From contig CAZERD010000048.1 in assembly GCA_964515405.1 (NCBI GenBank), forward strand, positions 1 through 11,788: a DNA stretch of 11,788 bases, read 5' to 3'. Numbering within the stretch: the stretch's first letter is position 1; every line of letters starts with the position of its first letter. The notes under the pieces are model-generated. The model made no database searches, was not told where the DNA came from, and was given only the letters and a program-made list of their open reading frames with translations. Shown one piece after another: positions 1 through 6,279 of this stretch. Both the position numbers and the translations under genes were made by a program. The DNA comes from CAZERD01 sp964515405. Lineage in GTDB: Bacteria; Campylobacterota_A; Desulfurellia; Desulfurellales; CAZERD01.

Positions 1-1
1 T

Positions 2-226
2 GGAAGGATGAATTTCATTTTACGCATTGAGTCGTCGAATCCTCCAAAAAGCAAAACGCTTGAAGAAGAAATATTAGAATCAGTGAAACAGCATGTGGAT
101 ATGGTAAACCTCGCCGTAAAGGAAAAGTACTTCAACACATTCGCCGTTGAGTTTGTACCCACTGGAACTCTGGCAAGAAGCCCGGTAGCTGGTAAGATAA
201 AAAGGTTGGTTGATAGAAGGGTTTAA
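2..226 (+). CDS. 3' end of a PaaK-like adenylate-forming ligase (partial)
   Basis: The reading frame is open to the left edge, so this is most likely the last ~74 codons of a longer gene; the ATG at 8 need not be a start. The C-terminal motif, roughly GTLARSPVAGKIKRLVDRR, resembles the end of phenylacetate-CoA ligase (PaaK) family enzymes, where a GxLxRSxGKxKRxxDxR pattern carries the lysine of the small C-terminal AMP-binding subdomain. Such enzymes activate a carboxylic acid to its acyl-AMP and then form a CoA thioester. The visible part would be the mobile C-terminal lid. The substrate cannot be judged from this fragment. The call rests on one motif, and another member of the ANL ligase superfamily is possible. 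The gene ends at TAA 224-226. Confidence 0.6.
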   Translation, partial: GRMNFILRIESSNPPKSKTLEEEILESVKQHVDMVNLAVKEKYFNTFAVEFVPTGTLARSPVAGKIKRLVDRRV

Positions 227-243
227 TGCTGAGCTTGGATCTA

Positions 244-287
244 CTACTTTGTCTTAGATAGACGGCTAAAATACGGTCTCAAAGTAG
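244..287 (+). other. Inverted repeat / possible structured RNA after the ligase gene
   Basis: CTACTTTG (244-251) pairs perfectly with CAAAGTAG (280-287). Inside the loop, AGAC (260-263) can pair with GTCT (276-279) directly next to the outer stem, leaving an asymmetric bulge at 252-259. No U-run follows, so it is not a standard intrinsic terminator. It lies 17 bp after the ligase stop and just upstream of a candidate promoter. It could be a 3'-end stabiliser, a weak terminator or chance. Confidence 0.3.
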
Positions 288-290
288 GTA

Positions 291-317
291 TTGACAGAGG
301 TGTTTGCTCAGTATACA
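291..317 (+). promoter_or_regulatory. Candidate sigma-70-type promoter for the partner-switching operon
   Basis: A perfect TTGACA (291-296) is followed by TATACA (312-317, 15-nt spacer) or, with a 17-nt spacer, TACATT (314-319); each -10 matches the consensus at 4 of 6. Transcription from here would give a leader of about 160 nt before the STAS gene. A weaker alternative is TTGAAT (329-334) with TATACA (354-359). The rest of the 227-483 gap holds a T-run at 375-381 and a possible five-codon mini-ORF at 417-434 preceded by AAGGA. I see no known riboswitch. Confidence 0.35.
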
Positions 318-483
318 TTGGCGTATGGTTGAATGTTTAATAAGTAATTGAATTATACAAACGGTTTTTAAGCCTTTTTTGTTCTCGTGTGGTGTTATTT
401 TGTGTAAGGATGGTGTATGAGTTGTCTCAGGTGAGGGGTGCTAGTGTGTTAGACTCTGTACTTTTAGATCGGGGGAGTGAGTT

Positions 484-792
484 ATGGGAGTTGACTTTGG
501 AAAAGATGAGAAAAATAGACTCTTTATCAGGATTGATGGGAGTTTGGATTCTCTGAATGCACCTGAAGTATATTCTCAGGTGGAGGAGAGACTTCAAGGT
601 CACTCAGGCGATGTAGTGTTTGATTTTGGGAGTCTTGAGTACATCAGTTCTGCTGGACTGCAGGTGTTGCTCATGGCCGCTAAGACCATGAAGCAGAAGG
701 GGAATGAGGTATGGGTGAAAAACCCCAATGGGATGGTAGACGAAGTGTTGAGGATTTCGGGTTTTTATTCTTTTCTTGGAAAAATGGATTAG
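484..792 (+). CDS. STAS-domain anti-sigma factor antagonist (SpoIIAA/RsbV-like)
   Basis: This 102-residue protein is essentially one STAS domain, the usual size for SpoIIAA/RsbV anti-anti-sigma factors. In partner switching the unphosphorylated form binds the HATPase anti-sigma kinase and frees its target; phosphorylation by that kinase inactivates it, and a PP2C phosphatase restores it. The signature YISSAGLQVLL (residues 53-63) aligns with the DSSGL phosphorylation loop, and Ser56 falls at the phosphoserine position. The flanking VVFDFGSLEYI strand is typical. Start: ATG 484 has GGGGGAG (471-477) six nt upstream. The kinase and phosphatase genes follow directly, which strongly supports the assignment. 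No sigma factor lies in the window, so the final target is unknown. Confidence 0.9.
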   Translation: MGVDFGKDEKNRLFIRIDGSLDSLNAPEVYSQVEERLQGHSGDVVFDFGSLEYISSAGLQVLLMAAKTMKQKGNEVWVKNPNGMVDEVLRISGFYSFLGKMD

Positions 793-808
793 CTGTGTGG
801 GGGATAGC

Positions 809-1201
809 ATGAGGTTTATACTATCGGAGAGCAGGCTTGAGGATGCCCTTGAAGTGGTTAATAAATTCTGTAGGACCTCTTCTCTAGAGCAGTCTGTATG
901 TGCAAAGGCAAAACTGGTGTACGAGGAACTTGTTACAAACGTGTTTGTGCATGCTGTTAAGCTGAAAGCAACGTATCTTGATGTTCGCGTAAGGGAATGG
1001 GATGATAGTGTGTTTATTGAGATGTGTTATGATGGTGGGAAGTTTGATCCGACGGTATTTAAGGCGAGAGCAGATTTAGAAACTCCGGTAGAGAATAGAA
1101 AGGAAGGTGGTTTAGGATTGCTCCTTGTGTTTAGCTTTTCCAAAAGTTTGGAGTATAAAAGAGAAGGAGAGGAAAACAGGGTGTACGTTGAGATCAGGTA
1201 G
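809..1201 (+). CDS. RsbW/SpoIIAB-like HATPase (anti-sigma factor, serine kinase)
   Basis: This is a small cytoplasmic GHKL ATPase (HATPase_c_2) of 130 residues from the chosen start. Visible ATP-binding boxes are the N box EELVTN (Glu40 to Asn44), the G1 box YDGGKFDP (Asp75, Gly77) and the G2 box EGGLGLLL (residues 99-106). Known relatives phosphorylate a STAS antagonist and sequester a sigma factor or another target. Start choice: an ATG at 776 would overlap the STAS gene by 17 nt and add 11 residues without family resemblance; ATG 809 has GGGGGA (about 799-804) upstream and begins directly at the conserved region. It lies between the STAS and phosphatase genes, and its 3' end overlaps the likely start of the latter. 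Whether it binds a sigma factor, a response regulator or another enzyme cannot be seen here. Confidence 0.87.
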   Translation: MRFILSESRLEDALEVVNKFCRTSSLEQSVCAKAKLVYEELVTNVFVHAVKLKATYLDVRVREWDDSVFIEMCYDGGKFDPTVFKARADLETPVENRKEGGLGLLLVFSFSKSLEYKREGEENRVYVEIR

Positions 1202-3050
1202 CACTAGAGATAGACTTGTACTATACCTTCTGCTTGGTCTTGTTCCAACTTTTCTTGTTTTTTCCTATCTCGGAGAGAATTACTCCAAGCGGTTCATATA
1301 TAGTGGGGCTATGCTGAAGGCTAAGGTGCTTGCTTTGGATTCTGCAAGGCAGATAGAGTATATCGCCTCAAGCATATCCAGGAGGCCTGAGAATATAGCT
1401 TTATTGGTTGAACATGGGATTAGTATTCCGTCTGTGGAAAGGACCATGAGGGAGTATGTTTATTCGAGTGGTCAGATATATGGTATGGCTTTGGCTTTCT
1501 TACCCCAATATTCTCCGACAGGTGGTTATTTCTGTCCATACTATTATTTTTCCAGGGGTCATATGAGGTTCAAGAATCTGGTACCTCCAGGATACGATTA
1601 CATGAAGTTTGAGTGGTTTTACAGGCCCATTGAGGAAGACAAAGCCCTCTGGAGCGAGCCCTATTTTGATAAGGGTGGTGGTGAGATATGGATGAGTACG
1701 TTTAGTGTACCCATAAGGGATGAAAGCGGGAGGCCTGTAGGTATAGCCACGGCAGATGCAAGCATAAGTTTTTTATCTAGCATAGTATCTAAAATAAAGA
1801 TACTGAAGTCTGGGGGTGCATTTATACTCTCTACCCGGGGGAATGTGCTCGCACCGCTGGGTAAGTATCAGGGTGAAGGATGTGTAGCCCATATAGTGAG
1901 AAACATTCATCAGAGGGCATTTCGTAAACTGGTTAAGGCTATGGAGGAGCAGCAGACTGGTTTTGATGAGGTCTTTTTTGAGGGGAGGAAGTATCTTATT
2001 TACCACCTGCCTTTGCATCAGACAAACTGGAGTATAGGGGTGGTTTTCCCTGAAAATGAACTGTTTGCCCCGTTGAAAAGCCTAAATGTTTACTTCATGT
2101 TGGCTATAGCTGGTGGTATTAGTTTGATTGTGTTTATAGTGTTTGCTGTATCAAACAAAACCACCAAGGATTTGGTAAAGATAAAAGAGGTTTCCTCCAC
2201 TATAGCGGACGGGGATTTCAATGTTTCTATACCTGAAGATCTTACTAATGAGGCTAAGAGTGTAGGAGAGGCTCTCAGAAGAATGCAGAGTTCTCTTAGG
2301 CTTTACATAAACAAGGTGGAGGAAACTGCCAAACTTGAGAAGGAGCTGGAACTTGCACGGGATATACAGAATACATTTATACCAGCCAACATGTCCGGTG
2401 AATTCTCTGGGTGTTGGTTTGAGGCTGTAAGTATTTGGGCCAAACAGGTTGGGGGGGATTTCTATGGTGTATCTCCTGTGGATGATGGTAGAGTAGTGTT
2501 TTATCTCGGTGATGTCTCGGGAAAGGGGGTTCCTGCCGCTCTTTATGTTGCTCTTGAGAAAAGCGTTATAGAGGTGTTGCTTGAGCAGGAATATAAACCA
2601 AATAGACTTGTATCATTGCTAAATGAGCACATGGTTAAACTTTCAGGTAGAGGTATGTTTTCAACTCTGTTTGTTGGTTTGCTGGACTTGAATGAGGGTT
2701 TGCTTTATTGTTGTAATGCTGGACATGTTCCGCCTCTTCTATGTTCGGAGCGTTCAGTTTCTTGTATGGTTGTATCGGGGGATGTGCCGGTGGGAGCTTT
2801 CCCAGGGTTTGAGTATAGGCTTATGGAGTATCCGCTTAGCGACTTGAAAAGGATGATTGTCTATAGCGACGGTCTCCCAGAGGCCAGGAACGAGAAAGGA
2901 GAAGTTTTTGGTGAAGAAAGAATTGCCCGTGTTGTTCTGAACAGTATGTCGGATAATATTGTACGAGAGCTCATCTCCGAGCACAAACGCTTTGTAGGTT
3001 CTGCTGAACTGCATGATGACACCACTGTTCTTGGGGTAAAGATAAGCTGA
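1188..3050 (+). CDS. Membrane sensor PP2C phosphatase (Cache-HAMP-SpoIIE, RsbU-like)
   Basis: From TTG 1188 the protein is 620 residues. Order of parts: short basic N-terminus; TM helix about 10-29; extracytoplasmic double-Cache-like sensor about 40-290, with the typical W-EPYFDKGG and later PIRDESGRPVGIATAD pattern; TM helix about 301-321; HAMP about 322-375; a coiled linker ending in LARDIQNTFIP; and a SpoIIE-type PP2C domain about 400-620. All metal-binding aspartates are present: GGDFYG (Asp424), GDVSGKG (Asp442), YSDGLPEA (Asp561) and HDDTT (Asp610, Asp611). It should dephosphorylate the STAS protein encoded two genes upstream in response to an extracellular ligand. Start: an ATG at 1125 would overlap the kinase gene by 77 nt; TTG 1188 overlaps by 14 nt and gives a normal basic signal anchor, but its RBS is weak, so the start is uncertain. 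The ligand is unknown. Confidence 0.88.
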   Translation: MRSGSTRDRLVLYLLLGLVPTFLVFSYLGENYSKRFIYSGAMLKAKVLALDSARQIEYIASSISRRPENIALLVEHGISIPSVERTMREYVYSSGQIYGMALAFLPQYSPTGGYFCPYYYFSRGHMRFKNLVPPGYDYMKFEWFYRPIEEDKALWSEPYFDKGGGEIWMSTFSVPIRDESGRPVGIATADASISFLSSIVSKIKILKSGGAFILSTRGNVLAPLGKYQGEGCVAHIVRNIHQRAFRKLVKAMEEQQTGFDEVFFEGRKYLIYHLPLHQTNWSIGVVFPENELFAPLKSLNVYFMLAIAGGISLIVFIVFAVSNKTTKDLVKIKEVSSTIADGDFNVSIPEDLTNEAKSVGEALRRMQSSLRLYINKVEETAKLEKELELARDIQNTFIPANMSGEFSGCWFEAVSIWAKQVGGDFYGVSPVDDGRVVFYLGDVSGKGVPAALYVALEKSVIEVLLEQEYKPNRLVSLLNEHMVKLSGRGMFSTLFVGLLDLNEGLLYCCNAGHVPPLLCSERSVSCMVVSGDVPVGAFPGFEYRLMEYPLSDLKRMIVYSDGLPEARNEKGEVFGEERIARVVLNSMSDNIVRELISEHKRFVGSAELHDDTTVLGVKIS

Positions 3051-3072
3051 CCCCTCCAGGTGGAGGGGTCAG
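3047..3072. terminator. Strong GC-rich hairpin between convergent genes
   Basis: CTGACCCCTCC (3047-3057) and GGAGGGGTCAG (3062-3072) form a perfect 11-bp stem with a four-base loop, or 12 bp with a two-base loop. It fills almost the whole 25-bp gap between the phosphatase and DJ-1 genes, and the phosphatase TGA (3048-3050) lies in the stem. Neither strand has a proper U-run after it, so it may act as a bidirectional terminator of atypical form or as a 3'-end stabiliser. Confidence 0.65.
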
Positions 3073-3075
3073 ATA

Positions 3076-3663
3076 TTAGGGCTCTATCTTTGTACCGAGG
3101 AGTTTCAAGAATTCTCTTATCCATTCCGGGTGTGCAGGCCAAGCGGATGCTGTAACGAGGTTGCCGTCAACACATGCGTTTGTAAATGTCTCATTAACCT
3201 CGCACCACTCCGCACCAGCTTTGATTACATCAGGTTTAACAGCGGGATAGGACATGCATTTTTTACCCTCAAGAACACCTGCTGCTGCTAGCACTTGGGG
3301 GCCATGGCATATGGCAGCTATCGGTTTTTTGGCTTCTGAGAAGTTTTTAACAATTTCTATTACCTTTTCGTTGAGTCTTATGTACTCTGGCGCTCTGCCT
3401 CCAGGTATTACAAGTCCATCGTATTCATCTGGATTTACGCTGTCAAAATCTGCGTTTATGAGGAAGTTGTGCCCCCTCTTTTCGGAGTAGGTTTGATCGC
3501 CTTCAAAGTCGTGTACGGCAGTTTTTACTGTTTCACCAGCCTTCTTGCCTGGACATACGGTATGAACTGTGTGCCCAACCATGGTTAGCATCTGAAATGG
3601 TACCATAGCCTCATAATCTTCCACAAAATCACCAACGAGCATTAGAATTTTCTTTGCAGCCAT
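3076..3663 (-). CDS. DJ-1/PfpI family protein (class I glutamine amidotransferase-like)
   Basis: A 195-residue cytoplasmic protein of the DJ-1/PfpI superfamily. The nucleophile elbow AAICHGPQVL places Cys119 followed by His120, and the conserved acidic segment GDFVEDYE (residues 11-18) supplies the glutamate that pairs with it; IPGG (86-89) is also characteristic. Characterised relatives are described as proteases (PfpI), chaperones or glyoxalase/deglycase enzymes, and sequence alone does not decide among these. It is slightly longer than PfpI itself (about 166 residues), with an insertion around residues 45-72. Start: ATG 3661-3663 has AGGAGG five nt upstream. An in-frame GTG at 3667-3669 overlaps that ribosome site and is rejected. 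The gene is monocistronic with its own promoter, and it converges on the phosphatase gene. Confidence 0.9.
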   Translation of the reverse strand: MAAKKILMLVGDFVEDYEAMVPFQMLTMVGHTVHTVCPGKKAGETVKTAVHDFEGDQTYSEKRGHNFLINADFDSVNPDEYDGLVIPGGRAPEYIRLNEKVIEIVKNFSEAKKPIAAICHGPQVLAAAGVLEGKKCMSYPAVKPDVIKAGAEWCEVNETFTNACVDGNLVTASAWPAHPEWIREFLKLLGTKIEP

Positions 3664-3690
3664 ATTCACCTCCTTTCGCTGTTTTTCTTA

Positions 3691-3718
3691 ATTCTAACTC
3701 TATGTGTTGCTTTGTCAA
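3691..3718 (-). promoter_or_regulatory. Promoter of the DJ-1/PfpI gene
   Basis: Reading leftward, TTGACA (3718-3713) is followed after 16 nt by TAGAAT (3696-3691), a 6/6 and 5/6 match to the sigma-70 consensus. Transcription would start near 3684, about 20 nt before the ATG and just ahead of the AGGAGG site. Confidence 0.7.
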
Positions 3719-3742
3719 TATTTGTTGGTATATAACCGCTGT

Positions 3743-3771
3743 TTGACTTGCTACAGTGGGGTTGGTAGAAT
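3743..3771 (+). promoter_or_regulatory. Promoter of the NfeD-slipin operon
   Basis: TTGACT (3743-3748), a 17-nt spacer and TAGAAT (3766-3771) preceded by TG. Transcription would begin near 3778, giving a very short leader with GGGGAG just ahead of ATG 3790. The element mirrors the DJ-1 promoter, and the two -35 boxes are only 24 bp apart, leaving room for one shared regulator or none. Confidence 0.65.
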
Positions 3772-3789
3772 TTCAAAAGGGGAGTAAGG

Positions 3790-4236
3790 ATGAATGCTCT
3801 ATCTGAAGTGCTGATAGTATGTGCCTTTGTATTTATGGTATTGGAGAGTTTAACTGTAACCGGTGGTGTTTTTGCTGCAGCTGGGGTATTGCTGTTCGCG
3901 GTTGGGACGGTGATCTTGTACTCTATTTCAACTGTGCTTCCCTTTGTATTTGTATATGTAGTTCTGCCTGTTTTTCTTGCCTTGAGTTTGCTTGTGCTAG
4001 TGCTTGCTGTGTTGGGTTTTAGAGCACATAAACATCGAGTTATAATTGGGGATATGGTTGGTAAAAAGGGAGTATGCGTAAAGCCGATCAAGCCTGGGAT
4101 ATATGGTCAGGTAGATATAGATGGTGAACTGTGGAAGGCATTTTCCAGTAAGAGTGTGGGTAGGGGAGAACATGTGGTAGTTGTAGAACAAGATTCACTG
4201 AAGCTTAAAGTTGAGTCACTTGAAAAAAGGAGCTGA
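3790..4236 (+). CDS. NfeD-like membrane protein, short form
   Basis: A 148-residue protein with a hydrophobic N-terminal half (membrane segments roughly 5-20, 25-47 and 50-77) and a C-terminal OB-fold domain about 82-142. The OB part has the usual NfeD pattern GKKGVCVKPIKPGIYGQVDI followed by GELWKA. It lacks the ClpP-like serine protease domain of long NfeD proteins, so it is the short type. Short NfeD proteins are typically encoded next to a slipin/stomatin, as here: the slipin ATG begins two nt after this stop codon. The pair is thought to act in membrane microdomain organisation or membrane-protein quality control, with the OB domain as the slipin partner; that role is family knowledge rather than seen here. 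Start: ATG 3790 with GGGGAG about six nt upstream. Confidence 0.87.
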   Translation: MNALSEVLIVCAFVFMVLESLTVTGGVFAAAGVLLFAVGTVILYSISTVLPFVFVYVVLPVFLALSLLVLVLAVLGFRAHKHRVIIGDMVGKKGVCVKPIKPGIYGQVDIDGELWKAFSSKSVGRGEHVVVVEQDSLKLKVESLEKRS

Positions 4237-4238
4237 AC

Positions 4239-5000
4239 ATGGGCGGGATGTTTGTTTTTGCTTTTGTTGGTGTTGTGGTTATACTTCTGCTTTCTTCTGT
4301 TAGGGTCATACGTGAGTATGACAGAGCTGTGATATTCAGGTTGGGCAGAGTTATAGGCATAAAAGGTCCTGGTTTGATTATATTGTGGCCTGTAATAGAC
4401 ACAATGGTTAGAGTTACCCTCCGTGTTACAACAATTGATGTACCTCCACAGGACGTGATTACGCGCGATAATGTTACTATAAAGATCAGCGCTGTAGTGT
4501 ATTTTAAGGTTGTGGATCCGCTTAAGAGCGTTGTGCAGGTGAGTGATTATTTCTATGCCATAGCTCAGCTTGCTCAGACCACTTTGAGGAGTGTATGTGG
4601 GCAGGCTGAACTGGACAAGCTCCTTTCAGATAGGGAAAAGATAAATTCTGAAATACAAGAGATATTGGATAAACACTCTGATTCGTGGGGAGTGAAAGTC
4701 ACACTTGTTGAACTCAAACAGATAGACTTGCCCCAGGACATGCAGAGAGCTATGGCGAGACAGGCTGAGGCTGAAAGGGATAGGCGTGCAAAGGTAATCA
4801 GCGCTGAAGGGGAATTGCAAGCTGCTGAGAAGCTGAAGAGGGCTGCGGAAATCATGTCTCAGTATCCACAGGCTCTTCAGTTGAGATATCTTCAGACGCT
4901 AAATGAGATTTCATCCAAGAACAATGTGACGACTATTGTACCTATTCCGCTAGATCTGTTTGGTGGAATGAAGGGGGCAAAGCCCCCTGAGGCTCAGTAG
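4239..5000 (+). CDS. Slipin / stomatin-like SPFH-domain membrane protein
   Basis: A 253-residue bacterial slipin, close to the usual family length. One N-terminal membrane hairpin or helix (about 5-20) is followed by the SPFH domain (about 22-190), with REYDRAVIFRLGR, PGLIILWPVID and the VPPQDVITRDNV segment that is highly conserved in stomatins. Next come a charged coiled-coil (about 168-205, RQAEAERDRRAKVISAEGE) and the C-terminal oligomerisation motif TTIVPIPLDLF. Slipins form large membrane-attached ring or cage assemblies and are paired with NfeD. It is co-transcribed with the short NfeD gene, with AAAAAAGGAG just upstream of ATG 4239. Its last codons overlap the 3' end of the convergent pstS by 7 bp and contain a hairpin that may serve pstS. 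Confidence 0.93.
   Translation: MGGMFVFAFVGVVVILLLSSVRVIREYDRAVIFRLGRVIGIKGPGLIILWPVIDTMVRVTLRVTTIDVPPQDVITRDNVTIKISAVVYFKVVDPLKSVVQVSDYFYAIAQLAQTTLRSVCGQAELDKLLSDREKINSEIQEILDKHSDSWGVKVTLVELKQIDLPQDMQRAMARQAEAERDRRAKVISAEGELQAAEKLKRAAEIMSQYPQALQLRYLQTLNEISSKNNVTTIVPIPLDLFGGMKGAKPPEAQ
4972..4988 (-). terminator. Hairpin in the slipin 3' end, placed as a pstS terminator
   Basis: AGGGGGC (4972-4978) and GCCCCCT (4982-4988) form a perfect 7-bp GC-rich stem with an AAA loop. It lies inside the slipin coding sequence and starts 5 bp after the pstS stop codon in the pstS reading direction. A second small palindrome, CTGAGGCTCAG (4987-4997), covers the pstS stop itself. There is no strong U-run after the hairpin, so terminator activity is inferred. 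Confidence 0.45.
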
Positions 5001-6007
5001 GATATACCGTGGTCCTTCCAGTACTTTCTTATCATGTTTTTGACATTCTCTGGGAGAGGTACGTATATTAGCTTTTTTGCTATGGTATCGCCGTTTTTGA
5101 ATGCCCAGTTGAAGAATTTTACTACCCGTTCATTTATTTTTGGTTGGTTCTTCCTTAAGAGGATAAAAGTAGCTCCCGCTATGGGCCATGAGTTTTTGCC
5201 TGGTGCATTTGTTATCCAGTTGTCGAACCCTCTTTTGGGTTGCCAGTGTGCATATTTGGATGCTGATTTGAATGTATCAAAACATGGTTTTACGAAGAAC
5301 CCCTCTTTGTTTTTCATAAGCACATAGTTCATATGGTTCTGGATGGCATATGAGAACTCCACGTATCCTATTGAATAAGGTATCTTAGAAACATAGTTTG
5401 CTACACCAAGATTTCCTTTCCCTCCAACACCCACAGGCCAGTTCACGGATTTTGCTGCTCCTACGTTTTTTTTCCATACAGTGCTTACGTCGGATAGGTA
5501 TGTAGTAAAGATTGCTGTTGTTCCAGATGCGTCTGATCTGTGCACTACGGTTATAGGTTTATCTGGCAGTTTTACGTTTTTGTTGAGTGATTTTATGGCT
5601 GGATCGTTCCATTTCGTTATCTTACCCAGATATATCATGGCGAGTATTTTGCCTGTGAGTTTTATTTGTCCTGCTTTTATCCCAGGTATGTTGACCACAG
5701 GAACCACGCCGCCGGTTACGGTTGGGAACTGGAGTAGACGCCATTTTTTTTGTTGAGCTGGAGTGATTGGATCGTCCGTGGCTCCAAAGTCAACGGTTTT
5801 GTTCCTTATTTGCCTTATCCCTCCTCCGGAGCCTATTGGCTGATAGTTGAGCCTTATTCCGGTTTTGTGGGAGTAGTAGAATGCCCATGCGTTGTAAATG
5901 GGGTAAGCAAATGTAGAACCAGCCCCACTTATTACGCCGCCTGCATATCCAGTTACCTGAAACATCAACAACAAACCAAGCACCGCTAACAACACTCTTT
6001 TGACCAT
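4994..6007 (-). CDS. pstS: Periplasmic phosphate-binding protein PstS
   Basis: A 337-residue precursor that binds inorganic phosphate for the PstCAB ABC importer and its signalling. A Sec signal peptide covers about residues 1-22 (MVKRVLLAV... to GYA); there is no lipobox cysteine, so it should be soluble in the periplasm. Phosphate-site motifs are GAGSTF (28-33), GSGGG (59-63), DFGATDDP (73-80) and RSDASGTT (157-164), followed by GYVEFSY (214-220). Length is normal for the family. The ribosome site AGGAGGTGATC (6020-6010) matches the 16S tail over 11 nt, so strong translation is expected. No pstC, pstA, pstB or phoU is adjacent: downstream is the convergent slipin gene and upstream a divergent GGDEF gene. 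The transporter must therefore be encoded elsewhere. The upstream repeats suggest phosphate control. Confidence 0.95.
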   Translation of the reverse strand: MVKRVLLAVLGLLLMFQVTGYAGGVISGAGSTFAYPIYNAWAFYYSHKTGIRLNYQPIGSGGGIRQIRNKTVDFGATDDPITPAQQKKWRLLQFPTVTGGVVPVVNIPGIKAGQIKLTGKILAMIYLGKITKWNDPAIKSLNKNVKLPDKPITVVHRSDASGTTAIFTTYLSDVSTVWKKNVGAAKSVNWPVGVGGKGNLGVANYVSKIPYSIGYVEFSYAIQNHMNYVLMKNKEGFFVKPCFDTFKSASKYAHWQPKRGFDNWITNAPGKNSWPIAGATFILLRKNQPKINERVVKFFNWAFKNGDTIAKKLIYVPLPENVKNMIRKYWKDHGISY

Positions 6008-6051
6008 CAGATCACCTCCTAACCTTTTTCTTTGCTTATGTTAGCGGGTAC

Positions 6052-6080
6052 GTTTTAAGGAAGGTTAGTGTACCTGTAAA
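6052..6080 (-). promoter_or_regulatory. Candidate pstS promoter overlapping a Pho half-site
   Basis: Reading leftward, TTTACA (6080-6075) is followed after exactly 17 nt by TAAAAC (6057-6052). The -35 box is also one of the repeated Pho-like half-sites. Transcription would start near 6046, about 39 nt before the ATG. Confidence 0.45.
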
Positions 6081-6112
6081 AAAGTTGTAAAAGTGTTTGA
6101 TAAAAATTTGAC
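6074..6112 (-). promoter_or_regulatory. Tandem Pho-box-like direct repeats upstream of pstS
   Basis: On the + strand CTGTAAA (6074-6080) and TTGTAAA (6085-6091) repeat with an 11-nt period. Then TTTGAT (6096-6101) and TTTGAC (6107-6112) repeat with the same period. Read toward pstS, the first pair is TTTACA-N5-TTTACA, the spacing and form of PhoP boxes in Bacillus; on the other strand it resembles the PhoB box CTGTCAT-N4-CTGTCAT. Position directly upstream of pstS supports a phosphate-response regulator site. The regulator itself is not in the window. Confidence 0.6.
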
Positions 6113-6228
6113 TCACGTGTGTGTGTTGTGGTATTGGGATCATCATAACAGCGTATGAGTTTTTGTTGGACGGTGTGGTTGATAAAGGTTTTTGAGGCAA
6201 CGGGGTTTCTCAGGTGTATCGATAGTGC

Positions 6229-6257
6229 TTGTCTGATGATATCCAGATTTCTATATG
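6229..6257 (+). promoter_or_regulatory. Weak candidate promoter of the GGDEF gene
   Basis: TTGTCT (6229-6234), 17-nt spacer, TATATG (6252-6257); each box matches at 4 of 6. The start would lie near 6263, about 17 nt before the ATG. The rest of the 6113-6228 stretch is GT-rich and shows no riboswitch that I recognise, including c-di-GMP types. Confidence 0.3.
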
Positions 6258-6279
6258 CGTGGGAATTAGCTGAGTTGTG

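Noticed and set aside
354..385. Intrinsic terminator at the T-run after ACGGTTTTTAAGCC
   Set aside because: The possible stem would need a two-base loop and a G-U pair, so no stable hairpin precedes the T-run.
1125..1187. ATG 1125 as the start of the phosphatase gene
   Set aside because: It would overlap the kinase gene by 77 nt and place a charged 21-residue stretch before the signal anchor. TTG 1188 gives a normal overlap and N-terminus, though it remains uncertain.
3719..3742. GGTATATAACC as an operator between the mirrored promoters
   Set aside because: Only three base pairs per arm are truly symmetric, which is expected by chance in AT-rich DNA.
3666..4091. Leftward 141-codon open frame across the nfeD gene
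   Set aside because: It is Thr/Lys-rich low-complexity translation antisense to a clearly conserved NfeD gene, without a ribosome site or family resemblance.
6113..6279. c-di-GMP riboswitch ahead of the GGDEF gene
   Set aside because: The conserved GEMM core segments are not visible; only short GT-rich sequence and a weak promoter are seen.
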